Position numbers and translations under genes: made by a program. Under the pieces are notes generated by a model. That model was not told the origin of the DNA. It was given only the letters and a program-made list of their open reading frames with translations, and did not search any database. A DNA stretch of 64,000 nt from Anaerobium acetethylicum (GTDB lineage: Bacteria; Bacillota; Clostridia; Lachnospirales; Lachnospiraceae), in assembly GCF_900096945.1 (NCBI RefSeq), contig NZ_FMKA01000001.1, forward strand, positions 248,001-312,000, in the 5' to 3' direction. Below are positions 50,811 to 59,674 of the stretch, in pieces. Position 1 is the first letter of the stretch, and every line of letters starts with the position of its first letter.

Positions 50811-52169
50811 CTAGTGCTTTTCTTTTTTTTCAGATGTCTCATCTTTTTCTTTTTTTTCCCTTTTGATATAAAGCGCTATCTTTTCAATCCTTTTTTCCTT
50901 TATGCTCTCAAGTTTGAAAACAAGATTCTCCAATTCGATTGTCCTGTCATCGCCTTCCTGAGGTATGGTCCCCATAATGTCAATCAGAAGGCCTGAAAGG
51001 GTGTCATAATTATCCGAGCTGATGTCAAGATCCAGTTTGTTGTTCAGTTCATCGATGGTTATAAGGCCATCAATGATATAGCTGTCATGATCGATTTTCT
51101 TGATTTTCGGTTCCCCGTCATCATATTCGTCTTCAATATCGCCCATGACCTCTTCAACCAGGTCTTCGATGGTTACGATACCTGAAAAGCCGCCGTACTC
51201 GTCAATGAGAATCGCAATGTACCTCTGCGTCTGCTGAAGTTCCTTGAAGAGTTCGTCGATATTCTTTCCTTCCGGCACCAGATACGGCTTATGCAGGATG
51301 GACTTGATATCCACATTATCGAATCCATGTTTCCTTGCCTCAAGGAAAAAGTCTTTCATGTAAAGCACGCCGACAATGTTATCGATGTCTTCATCATATA
51401 CAGGAATCCTTGAATATTTAGTCTCGAGCATCTCGTCCAGATAGGAGCTCAGTGGCTCTGTAATATCAATGGCATATACATTGATCCTTGGTGTCATGAC
51501 TTCTTTTGCCAGTTTATCGTCAAATTCAAAAATCGAATTAATCATTTCTTTTTCGGTTCGGTTGAATACGCCCGTTACCTGGCCTACTTCCACCATGGAT
51601 TTAATTTCTTCTCTGGAAACCAGTTCTTCCAGATTGTCTGCTTCCATCTTGATCATTCTTAAAGTCAGGTTTGTTGAAAATGTCAGGAATTTTACAAACG
51701 GAGCTGCAATTTTCGATACCAGCATAACTGGTTTTACTGAAAACATGCTGATCGCTTCGGCTTTCTGAAGCGCGATCCGCTTTGGAACAAGTTCACCGAA
51801 TACGAGGGTGAAATAAGATAAAACAATAGTAACCAGAACAAACGATATCTGTTCTCCATAAGGTATACCCATTTTTGAAATCGCATCTCCAAGCACCTGG
51901 GATATCCCTGTTGCCGCAGAAGCACTGGCAAAAAATCCTGCCAGGGTAATCGCCACCTGTATTGTCGACAGGAACCGCGTAGGCTCTTCCAACAAGCGCT
52001 GTATCTGCTGCGCCTTTTTATTTCCGTCATCAGCCATCATGTTGATCTTGTTCTTGTTGACTGAAACCGTCGCCATTTCGGCGCATGAGAAAAATGCATT
52101 GATTGATGTCAAAAGCAATAGAAAAAGTATCTGGGTTATCATATTTGTCCCGTCAGGGTCTGCTTCCAT
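50811..52169 (-). CDS. Hemolysin/CNNM family membrane protein with CBS pair and CorC domain
   Basis: 452 residues. The N-terminal DUF21 domain has about four membrane segments (10-150) with SAEMATVSV-like SCAEMATVSVNK and FGELVPKRIALQKAE. A CBS pair follows (about 205-330) with VMTPRINVYAID, YSRIPVYDEDIDNIVGVLYMKDFF (split) and IDEYGGFSGIVTIEDLVEEVMGDI. A CorC/HlyC domain (about 345-430) completes it. Family members are Mg2+/Co2+ efflux or homeostasis proteins such as MpfA; the name hemolysin is historical. Start follows TAGGAGGA. Ends in a Lys/Glu-rich tail. Monocistronic between a repeat and a terminator. Confidence 0.92.
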   Translation of the reverse strand: MEADPDGTNMITQILFLLLLTSINAFFSCAEMATVSVNKNKINMMADDGNKKAQQIQRLLEEPTRFLSTIQVAITLAGFFASASAATGISQVLGDAISKMGIPYGEQISFVLVTIVLSYFTLVFGELVPKRIALQKAEAISMFSVKPVMLVSKIAAPFVKFLTFSTNLTLRMIKMEADNLEELVSREEIKSMVEVGQVTGVFNRTEKEMINSIFEFDDKLAKEVMTPRINVYAIDITEPLSSYLDEMLETKYSRIPVYDEDIDNIVGVLYMKDFFLEARKHGFDNVDIKSILHKPYLVPEGKNIDELFKELQQTQRYIAILIDEYGGFSGIVTIEDLVEEVMGDIEDEYDDGEPKIKKIDHDSYIIDGLITIDELNNKLDLDISSDNYDTLSGLLIDIMGTIPQEGDDRTIELENLVFKLESIKEKRIEKIALYIKREKKEKDETSEKKEKH

Positions 52170-52287
52170 TTTTGTTTCCTCCTAAAAATATAATTATTGA
52201 TATGTTATCACAGTTTTTCCCTTATAACAATATTATCTGTTAATTTATTGCATAATTCAAATAATTTTGCTACTGCCTGCACGTTAT

Positions 52288-52432
52288 TTGCGCAAGGTGT
52301 TTTTGTGAATGTAGCGAAGCGGAAATCACAAAAACCCGGGGCTTACGGCGCGAAATGGTGCATTTTAACCATTTCTGCGCATCGCGAAGCATGTTACTGT
52401 TTACTCTGTGAACAATAACATAATTTTAATTC
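52288..52432. repeat. Three-hairpin intergenic repeat, diverged copy
   Basis: Same layout as 1112-1253 with changed stems. Hairpin 1: GTTTTTGTG (52299-52307) with CACAAAAAC (52327-52335). Hairpin 2: GCGC.AAATGGT / ACCATTT..GCGC (about 52349-52380). Hairpin 3: ATGTTA.TGTT / AACA.TAACAT (about 52391-52421). Anchors CGCAAGG.GTTTTT, AAAAACCCG and TGCGCATC are shared. It fills the 52170-52442 gap; no gene is seen. Confidence 0.7.
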
Positions 52433-52442
52433 ATCGGGCATT

Positions 52443-53324
52443 TTAATATTCATCAAGAAAACTGTGTGATTCATGATGTTTCTCATATCCGATTACAGTA
52501 TCCAGATTCACGTTATGTATGCTGCGGAAGATATTCATATCAATGATCGGACTTGTTTTTCTGAATTCCTTTACAAGATCTTTCATTTCTTTTCTCTTCG
52601 AGGTACCATCATGCTCTTCCTGTGATGTCATTTCAGTGAAGCGGCATGCGCATTGCAGGAATTTAAGACCGTGGTAATTCTTCCATGCTATGATATCTTC
52701 TTCTTTAACCAGGTAGAGCGGTCTGATCAGCTCCATGCCCTTAAAATTGGTGCTGTGGAGTTTCGGCATCATGGTCCCGATCCGTCCGCTGTAGAGCATG
52801 TTCATCAGGGTTGTTTCTATCGCATCGTCAAAATGATGACCTAAGGCGATCTTGTTGCATCCCAGATCCTGTGCATGCTTGTAGAGGTTGCCCCTTCTCA
52901 TCCTGGCGCACAGATAGCATGGCGACTTGTCAATATCCGCGACTATATTGAATATGTCCGTTTCAAACATATGAATCGGGATATTCATCAGTTTGGAATT
53001 TCTGATTATCATTTCCCTGTTGGCTTCATTATAGCCCGGGTTCATGACGAGAAATTCAAGGTCGAAGGCTACCTTTCCATGCTTTTTAAGCTCCTGCATA
53101 AGCTTTGCCAGAAGCATGGAATCCTTTCCACCTGATATACAGACAGCGATCTTGTCGCCCTCCTGGACGAGTTCATAATCGTTTACCGCTGTAATGAACT
53201 TTGACCAGAGCGTCTTCCTGTATTTCTTGATCAGGCTTCTTTCAATTTCCTGGTGCTTTTCCATATTCTTAGTTTTTTTCTTTTCAAGGCTGTCCGTTTG
53301 TATCACTTTACCATTATCCTTCAT
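52443..53324 (-). CDS. TtcA/TilS-like tRNA thiolation or ATPase of the PP-loop family
   Basis: 293 residues. N-terminal PP-loop ATP pyrophosphatase motif CISGGKDSMLL (SGGKDS at 64-69). SPCYLCARMRRGNLY carries a Cys-x2-Cys near 136-139 and LKFLQCACRF a further Cys pair near 220, the arrangement of TtcA-type enzymes that hold an Fe-S cluster. GHHFDDAIETTLMNMLYSGR is the usual central motif. Likely thiolates a tRNA base (2-thiocytidine-32 in TtcA); the exact tRNA target is not certain. Start at 53324 with AGGAAAAG upstream; a longer frame begins at 53360. recG is 44 bp upstream. Confidence 0.9.
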   Translation of the reverse strand: MKDNGKVIQTDSLEKKKTKNMEKHQEIERSLIKKYRKTLWSKFITAVNDYELVQEGDKIAVCISGGKDSMLLAKLMQELKKHGKVAFDLEFLVMNPGYNEANREMIIRNSKLMNIPIHMFETDIFNIVADIDKSPCYLCARMRRGNLYKHAQDLGCNKIALGHHFDDAIETTLMNMLYSGRIGTMMPKLHSTNFKGMELIRPLYLVKEEDIIAWKNYHGLKFLQCACRFTEMTSQEEHDGTSKRKEMKDLVKEFRKTSPIIDMNIFRSIHNVNLDTVIGYEKHHESHSFLDEY

Positions 53325-53368
53325 GTGCTTTTCCTTCTTCCTGCTGTAAACAGCGAACACTCTGCTCC

Positions 53369-55417
53369 CTAGCAGCTGAAATCCCTGCTAAGCAGCTTGT
53401 CCAGTTTTGTTTTCAGCATGCTGTTTTCTTCTTTCTCAAGCCCATCATCGTCCTCAAGAATGCGGCCTGCCATTTCACTGGCATCCTGCAATATCCCTGC
53501 ATCCGTATAGATATCTCCGATTTTAAATTCCATCAGCCCGCTCTGCCTGATTCCGAACATGTCTCCTGGTCCTCTTAATTTCAAATCCTCGCTGGCGATA
53601 AAAAAACCGTCATTTGACTTGTTCAGTATCTCAAGCCTCTCCCTCGTTTTTCTGCTCTTCGATGGGCTTACCAGAATACAGTAGGACTGGTGTTTCCCCC
53701 TGCCGACGCGCCCCCGAAGCTGGTGGAGCTGGGCAAGTCCGAACCGTTCGGCATTCTCGATCATCATGACGCTTGCATTTGGTACATTGACGCCCACCTC
53801 GACCACGGTCGTAGAGACAAGCACCTGAATCTCGTTCCTTGCAAAGCGTTCCATAATCAGATTTTTTTCCTTGGGCTTCATTTTTCCATGAAGACATGCC
53901 ACTTCAATGCTGCCGTCCAGCTGCCACTTCAGCATTTCTGCATATTCCGTTACATTTTCCGCTTCGATCGATTCGCTTTCCTCAACCATGGGGCATATGA
54001 CATAGGCCTGCCGTCCCTTTTTCACCTCATTTTCAATGAAGCTGTAGGCTTTCGGCCTGTACTCTGTTCCGACAGCGCAGTTTTTGATGGGCAGCCTTTC
54101 AGCCGGCAGCTCATCGATCACTGAAATGTCAAGATCTCCATATATGATTATGGCAAGGGTCCTGGGTATCGGCGTTGCGCTCATGACCATCACGTTCGGC
54201 TCCAGGCCCTTATTTGCCAGCGCTTCCCTCTGCTTCACGCCAAACCGGTGCTGCTCATCGGTTACGACCAGGGCCAGGCTGCTGTACTTCACTTTTTCCT
54301 GGATCAGCGCATGGGTACCTATAATGATATCTGCCCGTCCTTCTTCAATTTCTTTACAGGCTTCCCGCTTATCCCTGGCGGTCATGGAACCCGTAAGAAG
54401 AATTGCCCTGTATGGCAGGCTGTTCTTTTCGAGTATTTCTGTGATCGATGCAAAATGCTGTGCAGCCAGTACCTCGGTAGGAACCATCAGAGCACCCTGG
54501 CAGCCGTTCTCCGCCGTCATTATAAGGGCCAGCACCGAAACGATGGTCTTGCCGGAGCCCACGTCTCCCTGGATCAGGCGTCCCATTATTTTCGGGCCTT
54601 CCAGATCCTTCTTCACTTCTTCCCAGACCTTTTTTTGTGCCGCAGTCAGTTCATAGGGAAGATTGCGGATCAGTGATTCAGCATGTTCAGACCGTTTCAT
54701 CCGGAAGCTGTTGGCGGACTGTTCCTTGGAATCCTTCAGCCGCCTCAGCGCCATAACAAAAAAGAAGAATTCGTCGAAAACAAGCCTTTTTCTTGCCTCA
54801 TCAAGGCTTTTTCTGTCACCGGGAAAATGAACGGTCCTGACGGCATAATTGTATTCGCAGAGGCCATATTTTTCCCTGACAGCCGCCGGGAGGCATTCCC
54901 TGACGGTCTCCAGGCTGTCAAGAGCCTGTTTTACAGCCTTTGAGACACTTTTATTCGTGAGCCCTTCGGTCAGCGGGTAAACCGGCTGCATAGCGCCTGT
55001 CATCTCCCTGTATCCCGACTCGGTAAAGATCTCTGGCTGCTGCATGGAAATACGGCCATTTCTGCTCACCACTTTGCCCCTGAAGACGAAGTGTGCTCCC
55101 ATATGCAGCGTTTTTTTCAGGAACGGCATATTGAACCATGTGAACTCCATGTTTCCGGAATTGTCTTTCCCGGTAGCGGTTGCGATCTGCAGGTTTCTGA
55201 CACGCTTGACCTGTACCGGCGATGAAATCCTGATACGGACCGCATAAATGCCCTCATCCTCAAGCTCGCTGACGGGACAGGGTTCTTCATAGATATCATA
55301 ATCCCTGGGATACAAAGAGATCAGGTCGCCAACCGTAAAGACGTCCAGCTTATGAAAAAGCGCACATGTTTTCTCGCCAATGCCCTTCAGCGCTTTGATT
55401 TCCTCGTCTTCAACCAT
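53369..55417 (-). CDS. recG: ATP-dependent DNA helicase RecG
   Basis: Remodels stalled forks and branched DNA. 682 residues. The N-terminal wedge/OB-fold domain starts KALKGIGEKTCALFHKLDVFTVGDLI (split) and VRVRISSPVQ-like AVRIRISSPVQV. Helicase motifs follow: I GDVGSGKT, Ia PTEVLAAQHF, II TDEQHRFG, III VMSATPIPRTLA, V STTVVEVGVNVPNA and VI QLRGRVGRG. The C-terminal TRG-type hook LRGPGDMFGIRQSGLMEFK is intact. Start at 55417 with AAGGGGG 7-8 nt upstream; a frame from 55450 is longer. It follows a terminator after the DAK2 gene. Confidence 0.96.
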   Translation of the reverse strand: MVEDEEIKALKGIGEKTCALFHKLDVFTVGDLISLYPRDYDIYEEPCPVSELEDEGIYAVRIRISSPVQVKRVRNLQIATATGKDNSGNMEFTWFNMPFLKKTLHMGAHFVFRGKVVSRNGRISMQQPEIFTESGYREMTGAMQPVYPLTEGLTNKSVSKAVKQALDSLETVRECLPAAVREKYGLCEYNYAVRTVHFPGDRKSLDEARKRLVFDEFFFFVMALRRLKDSKEQSANSFRMKRSEHAESLIRNLPYELTAAQKKVWEEVKKDLEGPKIMGRLIQGDVGSGKTIVSVLALIMTAENGCQGALMVPTEVLAAQHFASITEILEKNSLPYRAILLTGSMTARDKREACKEIEEGRADIIIGTHALIQEKVKYSSLALVVTDEQHRFGVKQREALANKGLEPNVMVMSATPIPRTLAIIIYGDLDISVIDELPAERLPIKNCAVGTEYRPKAYSFIENEVKKGRQAYVICPMVEESESIEAENVTEYAEMLKWQLDGSIEVACLHGKMKPKEKNLIMERFARNEIQVLVSTTVVEVGVNVPNASVMMIENAERFGLAQLHQLRGRVGRGKHQSYCILVSPSKSRKTRERLEILNKSNDGFFIASEDLKLRGPGDMFGIRQSGLMEFKIGDIYTDAGILQDASEMAGRILEDDDGLEKEENSMLKTKLDKLLSRDFSC

Positions 55418-55444
55418 ATCATATCCCCCTTTATTGCTGTAAAA

Positions 55445-55481
55445 TAGCACATAGCCGCCTTTTTACCAGGGTTATGTGCTA
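55445..55481 (-). terminator. Intrinsic terminator after the DAK2 gene
   Basis: TAGCACATA (55445-55453) pairs with TATGTGCTA (55473-55481), followed on the minus strand by TTTTAC. Confidence 0.65.
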
Positions 55482-55554
55482 TAAGTCTGCTTTCAGGTCC
55501 GAATCGGATTATACTTGTCCGCAATCGAAACCTTTCTGAAATTTCTTGATGACT

Positions 55555-57219
55555 TTATTCCACTGAAACAAGATAGTAATAGATCGGCTGTCCGCCTTTG
55601 TGGACCTCCACATCACATTCCGGATATGCTTCCACGATGCTTTCAGCAAAGGCTGACGCCTTTTCTTCACTGATTTCTTCACCGTAATAGATGCTGATCA
55701 GTTCAGAGTCCTCGTCTACGAGTTCTTTTATCATCTCGGAAGCAGTCTCGTCGATATCAGTTCCTACTGCGAGAATTGCACTGTCGCCGATTCCCATGAT
55801 ATCGTTCTGCCTGATTTCCTTGCCGTCAATGTTTGTGTCCCTGACTGCATAGGTAACCTGTCCGGTCTTGACCCTTGCTATCTCTTCAATCATTCTGGCT
55901 TCGTTGTCCTCTGCAGTTTTATCAGGTATGAAGCTGATCACTGCTGTTATTCCCTGCGGTATGGTCTTTGTAGGAATAACAATGATCTTTTTGTTCTCAA
56001 CCAGCTCCCTGGCCTGGTTTGCAGCCAGAATGATGTTCTTGTTGTTTGGGAAAATAAAGATGGTATCCGCATTCACACTGTCAATGGCATTGAGCATATC
56101 CTCTGTACTAGGATTCATCGTCTGGCCGCCTTCGATGATATAATCGACTCCGAGTTCTCTGAATATCTCATTTACGCCTTCTCCTATGGATACGGCAACG
56201 AATCCGAACTCTTTCTTAGGCTGTGCTGCATTTTCCATGGACGCAGCCTCTTGTGCTGCCTTCTGCTCAGCTTCCTTAATGAGTTTCTCCTGATGTTCTT
56301 CCCTCATGTTGTCGATTTTCATATTGGTCAGCGAACCGTAAGTCAGGGCTCTCTGGATCGCAAGTCCGGGATCGTTTGTATGGACATGAACCTTAACAAT
56401 GTCGTCATCTGAGACAACGACAATCGAATCGCCTATTGAACTAAGATATGCCTTGAAGTCGCTTTCGGTGTCCATGCTGTACTCCTTTTCCAGCATGACA
56501 ATGAACTCCGTGCAGTATCCGAACTTAATTTCAGACGCCTCCTGCACACCTGTCTTTGCAGGTTCAGCAGATTTTTCGCTTGTGAATTCAAAGCTGATCT
56601 CTTTGCCCAGGAACGCATCATAGGCTCCCCTGAGTACTTCCATCAGGCCCTGTCCGCCCGCATCAACTACGCCTGCCTGCTTCAAAACCGGAAGCATTTC
56701 AGGTGTCTGGCTCAGCACGTAATCGCCATGTCTGATAACCGCATCTAAATATTTCGTCAGGTCGTCAGTCTTTCCTGCAAGTTCTGATGCCTTGTCTGCC
56801 ACCCCTCTTGCCACTGTAAGGATAGTTCCTTCCTTCGGCTTCATAACCGCCTTGTATGCTGTTTCAACAGCTTTCTGGAGGGCATTTGCAAGAATTACAG
56901 TGTCCAGTTCCTGATAGTCCTTGATTTCCTTTGTGAAGCCCCTGAAGAGCTGTGACAGGATAACTCCGGAGTTTCCTCTTGCGCCTCGAAGGGATCCCGA
57001 AGAAATTGCCTTCGCGAGGCTTTCCATGGTCAGGTTTTCCTGATTTCCCACCTCTCTTGCTGCAGCCAGAATCGTCAATGACATATTCGTTCCTGTATCG
57101 CCATCTGGAACCGGAAAAACATTCAGTTCATTTATCCATTCCTTCTTGGCCTCTATATTCTTTGCACCAGCCAAAAACATCCTGGCAAGCATCTTGGCGT
57201 CTATTGTATTTATTACCAC
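55555..57219 (-). CDS. DAK2 domain protein, YloV/FakA-like fatty acid kinase
   Basis: 554 residues. The N-terminal DAK2 (DhaL) nucleotide domain has NVFPVPDGDTGTNMSLT (about 30-46) with the metal-binding aspartates, SLRGARGNSGVILSQLFRG and DAGGQGL near 190. A middle domain (about 225-325) and a C-terminal DegV-like EDD fold (about 340-550) follow. This is FakA architecture, which with a FakB protein phosphorylates exogenous fatty acids; no fakB is in the window. The start is a GTG with AAGGAGGA 7 nt upstream. Follows asp23 as in most Firmicutes. Confidence 0.92.
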   Translation of the reverse strand: MVINTIDAKMLARMFLAGAKNIEAKKEWINELNVFPVPDGDTGTNMSLTILAAAREVGNQENLTMESLAKAISSGSLRGARGNSGVILSQLFRGFTKEIKDYQELDTVILANALQKAVETAYKAVMKPKEGTILTVARGVADKASELAGKTDDLTKYLDAVIRHGDYVLSQTPEMLPVLKQAGVVDAGGQGLMEVLRGAYDAFLGKEISFEFTSEKSAEPAKTGVQEASEIKFGYCTEFIVMLEKEYSMDTESDFKAYLSSIGDSIVVVSDDDIVKVHVHTNDPGLAIQRALTYGSLTNMKIDNMREEHQEKLIKEAEQKAAQEAASMENAAQPKKEFGFVAVSIGEGVNEIFRELGVDYIIEGGQTMNPSTEDMLNAIDSVNADTIFIFPNNKNIILAANQARELVENKKIIVIPTKTIPQGITAVISFIPDKTAEDNEARMIEEIARVKTGQVTYAVRDTNIDGKEIRQNDIMGIGDSAILAVGTDIDETASEMIKELVDEDSELISIYYGEEISEEKASAFAESIVEAYPECDVEVHKGGQPIYYYLVSVE

Positions 57220-57248
57220 AATAAGTTCCTCCTTAAATAGTCTGTATT

Positions 57249-57283
57249 AGTGGCTATTCATGACTATGTCCTGAATAGTTATC
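57249..57283. repeat. Degenerate copy of the palindromic repeat
   Basis: TGACTATG and GTCCTGAATAGT of the palindrome consensus are present; the arms no longer pair fully. In the gap between the asp23-like and DAK2 genes. Confidence 0.45.
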
Positions 57284-57287
57284 TATA

Positions 57288-57644
57288 TTAGTCAATCACT
57301 CTGACTGCTTCCACAAAGATGTTGATTTTGTCAATCTCCATACCAGTGAATTCTTCAACCTTATATTTCACATTACTGATCAGATTGTCTGCTACTGCTG
57401 AAATGCTTACTCCATATGCAACAATGACATGAAAATCAAGTTTGATTTTATTATTCAAAATTTCAACATTTATCCCATGAGAAAGACTGTCTTTTTTCAG
57501 GAGCCTGACGATTCCATCCTTCACATTATAAGTTGCCATACCTACTATTCCAAAGCATTCAACAGCAACGGATCCTGCATATTTCGCAATAACATCTGTA
57601 TCGATCAAAATTTCACCTAACTGATTATTCATACGACCTTTCAT
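57288..57644 (-). CDS. Asp23/Gls24 family envelope stress protein
   Basis: 118 residues. Contains the family strand pattern LGEILIDTDVIAKYAGSVAVECFGIVGMA (split), IKLDFHVIVAYGVSISAVADNLISNVKYKVEEFTGMEIDKINIFVEAV (split). Asp23 proteins lie at the membrane and are linked to wall stress; this small version beside the DAK2 gene and rpmB is the YloU type of B. subtilis. Start at 57644 is fixed by TGGAGG 7 nt upstream. Divergent from rpmB. The 57645-57952 gap (308 bp) holds the two promoters and no gene. Confidence 0.92.
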   Translation of the reverse strand: MKGRMNNQLGEILIDTDVIAKYAGSVAVECFGIVGMATYNVKDGIVRLLKKDSLSHGINVEILNNKIKLDFHVIVAYGVSISAVADNLISNVKYKVEEFTGMEIDKINIFVEAVRVID

Positions 57645-57840
57645 ATCGGTACCTCCATTTTGTGTTTTATTCTGAGTAATCATTTCAATATACATGCCGA
57701 TATTGAAACCGGTTATAAAAAAAATCATACTGAGCCATGTATATTATAGCCTTTTTCCATAAAAAATGAAATATATTTTTTATATTATATCCGTGAATGA
57801 AAAAAACATCACTATTTTCAGAGTTTTTTTCTATTTGGGC

Positions 57841-57869
57841 TTGCATTATTAATACGTATCTGATAGAAT
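57841..57869 (+). promoter_or_regulatory. Promoter of rpmB
   Basis: TTGCAT (57841-57846), 17-bp spacer, TAGAAT (57864-57869) with an extended TG at 57861-57862. Leader of about 75 nt. Confidence 0.65.
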
Positions 57870-57952
57870 ACATTTGTTGCGAGTCTGTATGGACTTATTA
57901 CAACGCAATAGTAAAACTTTATGTTTTTTATTGTAGACGAGGAGGTGCTATA

Positions 57953-58138
57953 ATGGCTAAATGTAGTATTTGTGAAAAAGGTGCTCACTTCGGACACGCT
58001 GTGAGTCATTCCAATAGAAAAACAAACAAAATGTGGAAATCCAACGTGAAATCTGTTAAGGTTAAAGTGAACGGAGCTGCTCAGAAGATGTATGTATGTA
58101 CTTCTTGCTTAAAATCAGGCAAAGTAGAACGCGCTTAA
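57953..58138 (+). CDS. rpmB: 50S ribosomal protein L28
   Basis: 61-residue basic protein of the large subunit. N-terminal MAKCSICEKGAHFGHAVSHSNR has the family SHSNRKTNK motif. Two Cys pairs, CSIC (4-7) and CTSC (49-52), mark the zinc-binding C+ form. Start at 57953 has GAGGAGG about 8 nt upstream; the open frame extends further back without a ribosome site. It is transcribed alone, divergent from the asp23-DAK2-recG string, and closed by the terminator at 58159-58189. This divergent layout is conserved in Firmicutes. Confidence 0.97.
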   Translation: MAKCSICEKGAHFGHAVSHSNRKTNKMWKSNVKSVKVKVNGAAQKMYVCTSCLKSGKVERA

Positions 58139-58158
58139 TATCTGGGTTATGGAGTTTC

Positions 58159-58189
58159 AAGCTGTCTTCTTAGGAAGGCAGCTTTTTTT
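58159..58189 (+). terminator. Intrinsic terminator after rpmB
   Basis: AAGCTG.CTT / AAG.CAGCTT stem (58159-58184) followed by seven T. Confidence 0.85.
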
Positions 58190-58270
58190 GTCCCATCAAA
58201 ATATCATGTCCTTTGAAATAGAAATCACTTCTTGTCATATTCCAGAGGAACTTTCCTGCACTACAATAAA

Positions 58271-58298
58271 TGCCCCCTTGTTTCTGAACAAGGGGGCA
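58271..58298 (-). terminator. Intrinsic terminator after ytfJ
   Basis: Perfect 12-bp GC-rich stem TGCCCCCTTGTT / AACAAGGGGGCA with a 4-nt loop, 16 bp after the ytfJ stop on the minus strand. Confidence 0.8.
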
Positions 58299-58313
58299 CA
58301 TGCATTCTTATTG

Positions 58314-58679
58314 CTATTCTGTCTTCTCTTCTATGTCTTCCTTCTCTTTTGCGAACCTACTTACGAAATCAGGCACCAGGTCGAGAATTTTAGTGAGTCC
58401 ATCCTGGTTCTTAATATTGACCAGCTTTGTCGTTCCGTTCTGTATCACCAGAACTGCGCTTGGTGTAATCTTACCACCCATTCCGCCGCCGCCGTTGTTC
58501 TTCTTATTATCCTCAGAAAAGGCTCCGGCTCCGACACCGAACGAAACATCCACCAATGGAAGTATAATTGTATCCCCTATTGTTATTGCATCTCCTACAA
58601 CCGTCTTGGTTGTAATGAAACTGTCCATGCCTTTAAAAAGTGACTCCACTGTTGAATTGAAGCTATTATCTGCTGCCAT
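58314..58679 (-). CDS. ytfJ: GerW family sporulation protein YtfJ
   Basis: 121 residues. Family motifs: TVVGDAITIGDTIILPLVDVSFGVGAG (split) and a Gly-rich NNGGGGMGGKITPSAVLVI stretch near 65-85. YtfJ of B. subtilis is made in sporulation and is needed for proper germination with some nutrients (GerW). Its presence suggests, but does not prove, that the organism forms spores or descends from spore formers. Start follows AAGGAGGA. It directly follows the DUF2953 gene (gap of 1 bp), a pair usual in Firmicutes. Confidence 0.94.
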   Translation of the reverse strand: MAADNSFNSTVESLFKGMDSFITTKTVVGDAITIGDTIILPLVDVSFGVGAGAFSEDNKKNNGGGGMGGKITPSAVLVIQNGTTKLVNIKNQDGLTKILDLVPDFVSRFAKEKEDIEEKTE

Positions 58680-58680
58680 G

Positions 58681-59658
58681 CTACTTCCTCCTTATGCTTT
58701 GATATCTTTGAATCAGATATTTGACATTCTCATTAAAATACAATTTCAGGAAGACTCTCAAGAGCGTGAACACTCTGATTCGTCCCTTTATCAGGCCCCT
58801 GCCTTCAAGAATCCTGTTTTCAAAGTCAGGTTCTACATACAGCGCCTGATGGAAAAAAGGTGATATGACTCCGATACAGCCCAGGATCTGTCCTGTTCCT
58901 GCCGGGTCTCCGGTTCCATACCGCATGCTAAGACTCAATTTTGATGGCCTTATATGCTTCCAGAGCACTTTCAGCTGGCTTTTGATAAGCCTGAAAGCCT
59001 CTTTGTTCTTTTCGTCTCTGATAAAAGCCCTGATATCCTTCATCAGATTCTCTATGTCTATAATCTTATCACAGATTTTTTGAATTGTGAATTTAATATT
59101 CCGACATTTTACAAAAAAAGCCTTCAGAATTCCAGATATTTTATATATGCTTGCTTTAATCCGGTCCGCCAGACGCTTCCTGCCGTTATAATCAGGTTCC
59201 GTTTCATCTGTTTCGGCTCTTTCACTTTCAGCCTTATCCGGACCCGGCAACAGGGTCCGGACTTTCTCTTCCCCATATTCCCTCAATCTTTCCTCAATAC
59301 CGCGGGGCTTTTTCTTAACTGCCTTTTTATCTGCCTGCTTTCGCTTTCCTGTTTTGCCGCGGCGGGATTTTTGTCCTGCGTTATCATCTTCATCCTGATT
59401 CATGTTGATTTTGATTGGTATTCCCAGGACCCGGACCTTCATATCCATTGCATCCCCCTGATACCGGACAGTAAGCGTGACAAAATGCAGGAGCCATGAA
59501 ACTTTTCCTGTTGCTTTCATTTCCTCATATTTTTCAGCACGCACCAGGTATCTGAAGGGAACAAAAAGCAGCAGGAGAAGCAGGAGTATCAACAGCCCCA
59601 GGATCGCTGCCAGTATGATGCCGGCTATTTTCAGTATTCCAAGTAAAGTAAGAAGCAT
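58681..59658 (-). CDS. DUF2953 domain membrane protein
   Basis: 325 residues. An N-terminal Leu-rich membrane segment (about 3-33) is followed by VPFRYLVRAEKYEE. A very basic and acidic middle (about 95-155) is rich in Lys, Arg and Glu. The C-terminal DUF2953 domain (about 215-315) contains KVLWKHIRPSKLSLSMRYGTGDPAGTGQILG (split). B. subtilis YtfI is of this family. Function unknown; adjacency to ytfJ suggests a sporulation link. Start follows AGGTG. It is 16 bp after the unknown 110-residue gene. Confidence 0.88.
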   Translation of the reverse strand: MLLTLLGILKIAGIILAAILGLLILLLLLLLFVPFRYLVRAEKYEEMKATGKVSWLLHFVTLTVRYQGDAMDMKVRVLGIPIKINMNQDEDDNAGQKSRRGKTGKRKQADKKAVKKKPRGIEERLREYGEEKVRTLLPGPDKAESERAETDETEPDYNGRKRLADRIKASIYKISGILKAFFVKCRNIKFTIQKICDKIIDIENLMKDIRAFIRDEKNKEAFRLIKSQLKVLWKHIRPSKLSLSMRYGTGDPAGTGQILGCIGVISPFFHQALYVEPDFENRILEGRGLIKGRIRVFTLLRVFLKLYFNENVKYLIQRYQSIRRK

Positions 59659-59674
59659 ATTTTCACACCTGCCA

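Noticed and set aside
58300-58863. 187-residue plus-strand frame over ytfJ and the DUF2953 gene
   Set aside because: Antisense to two well-supported genes and lacking any start signal.
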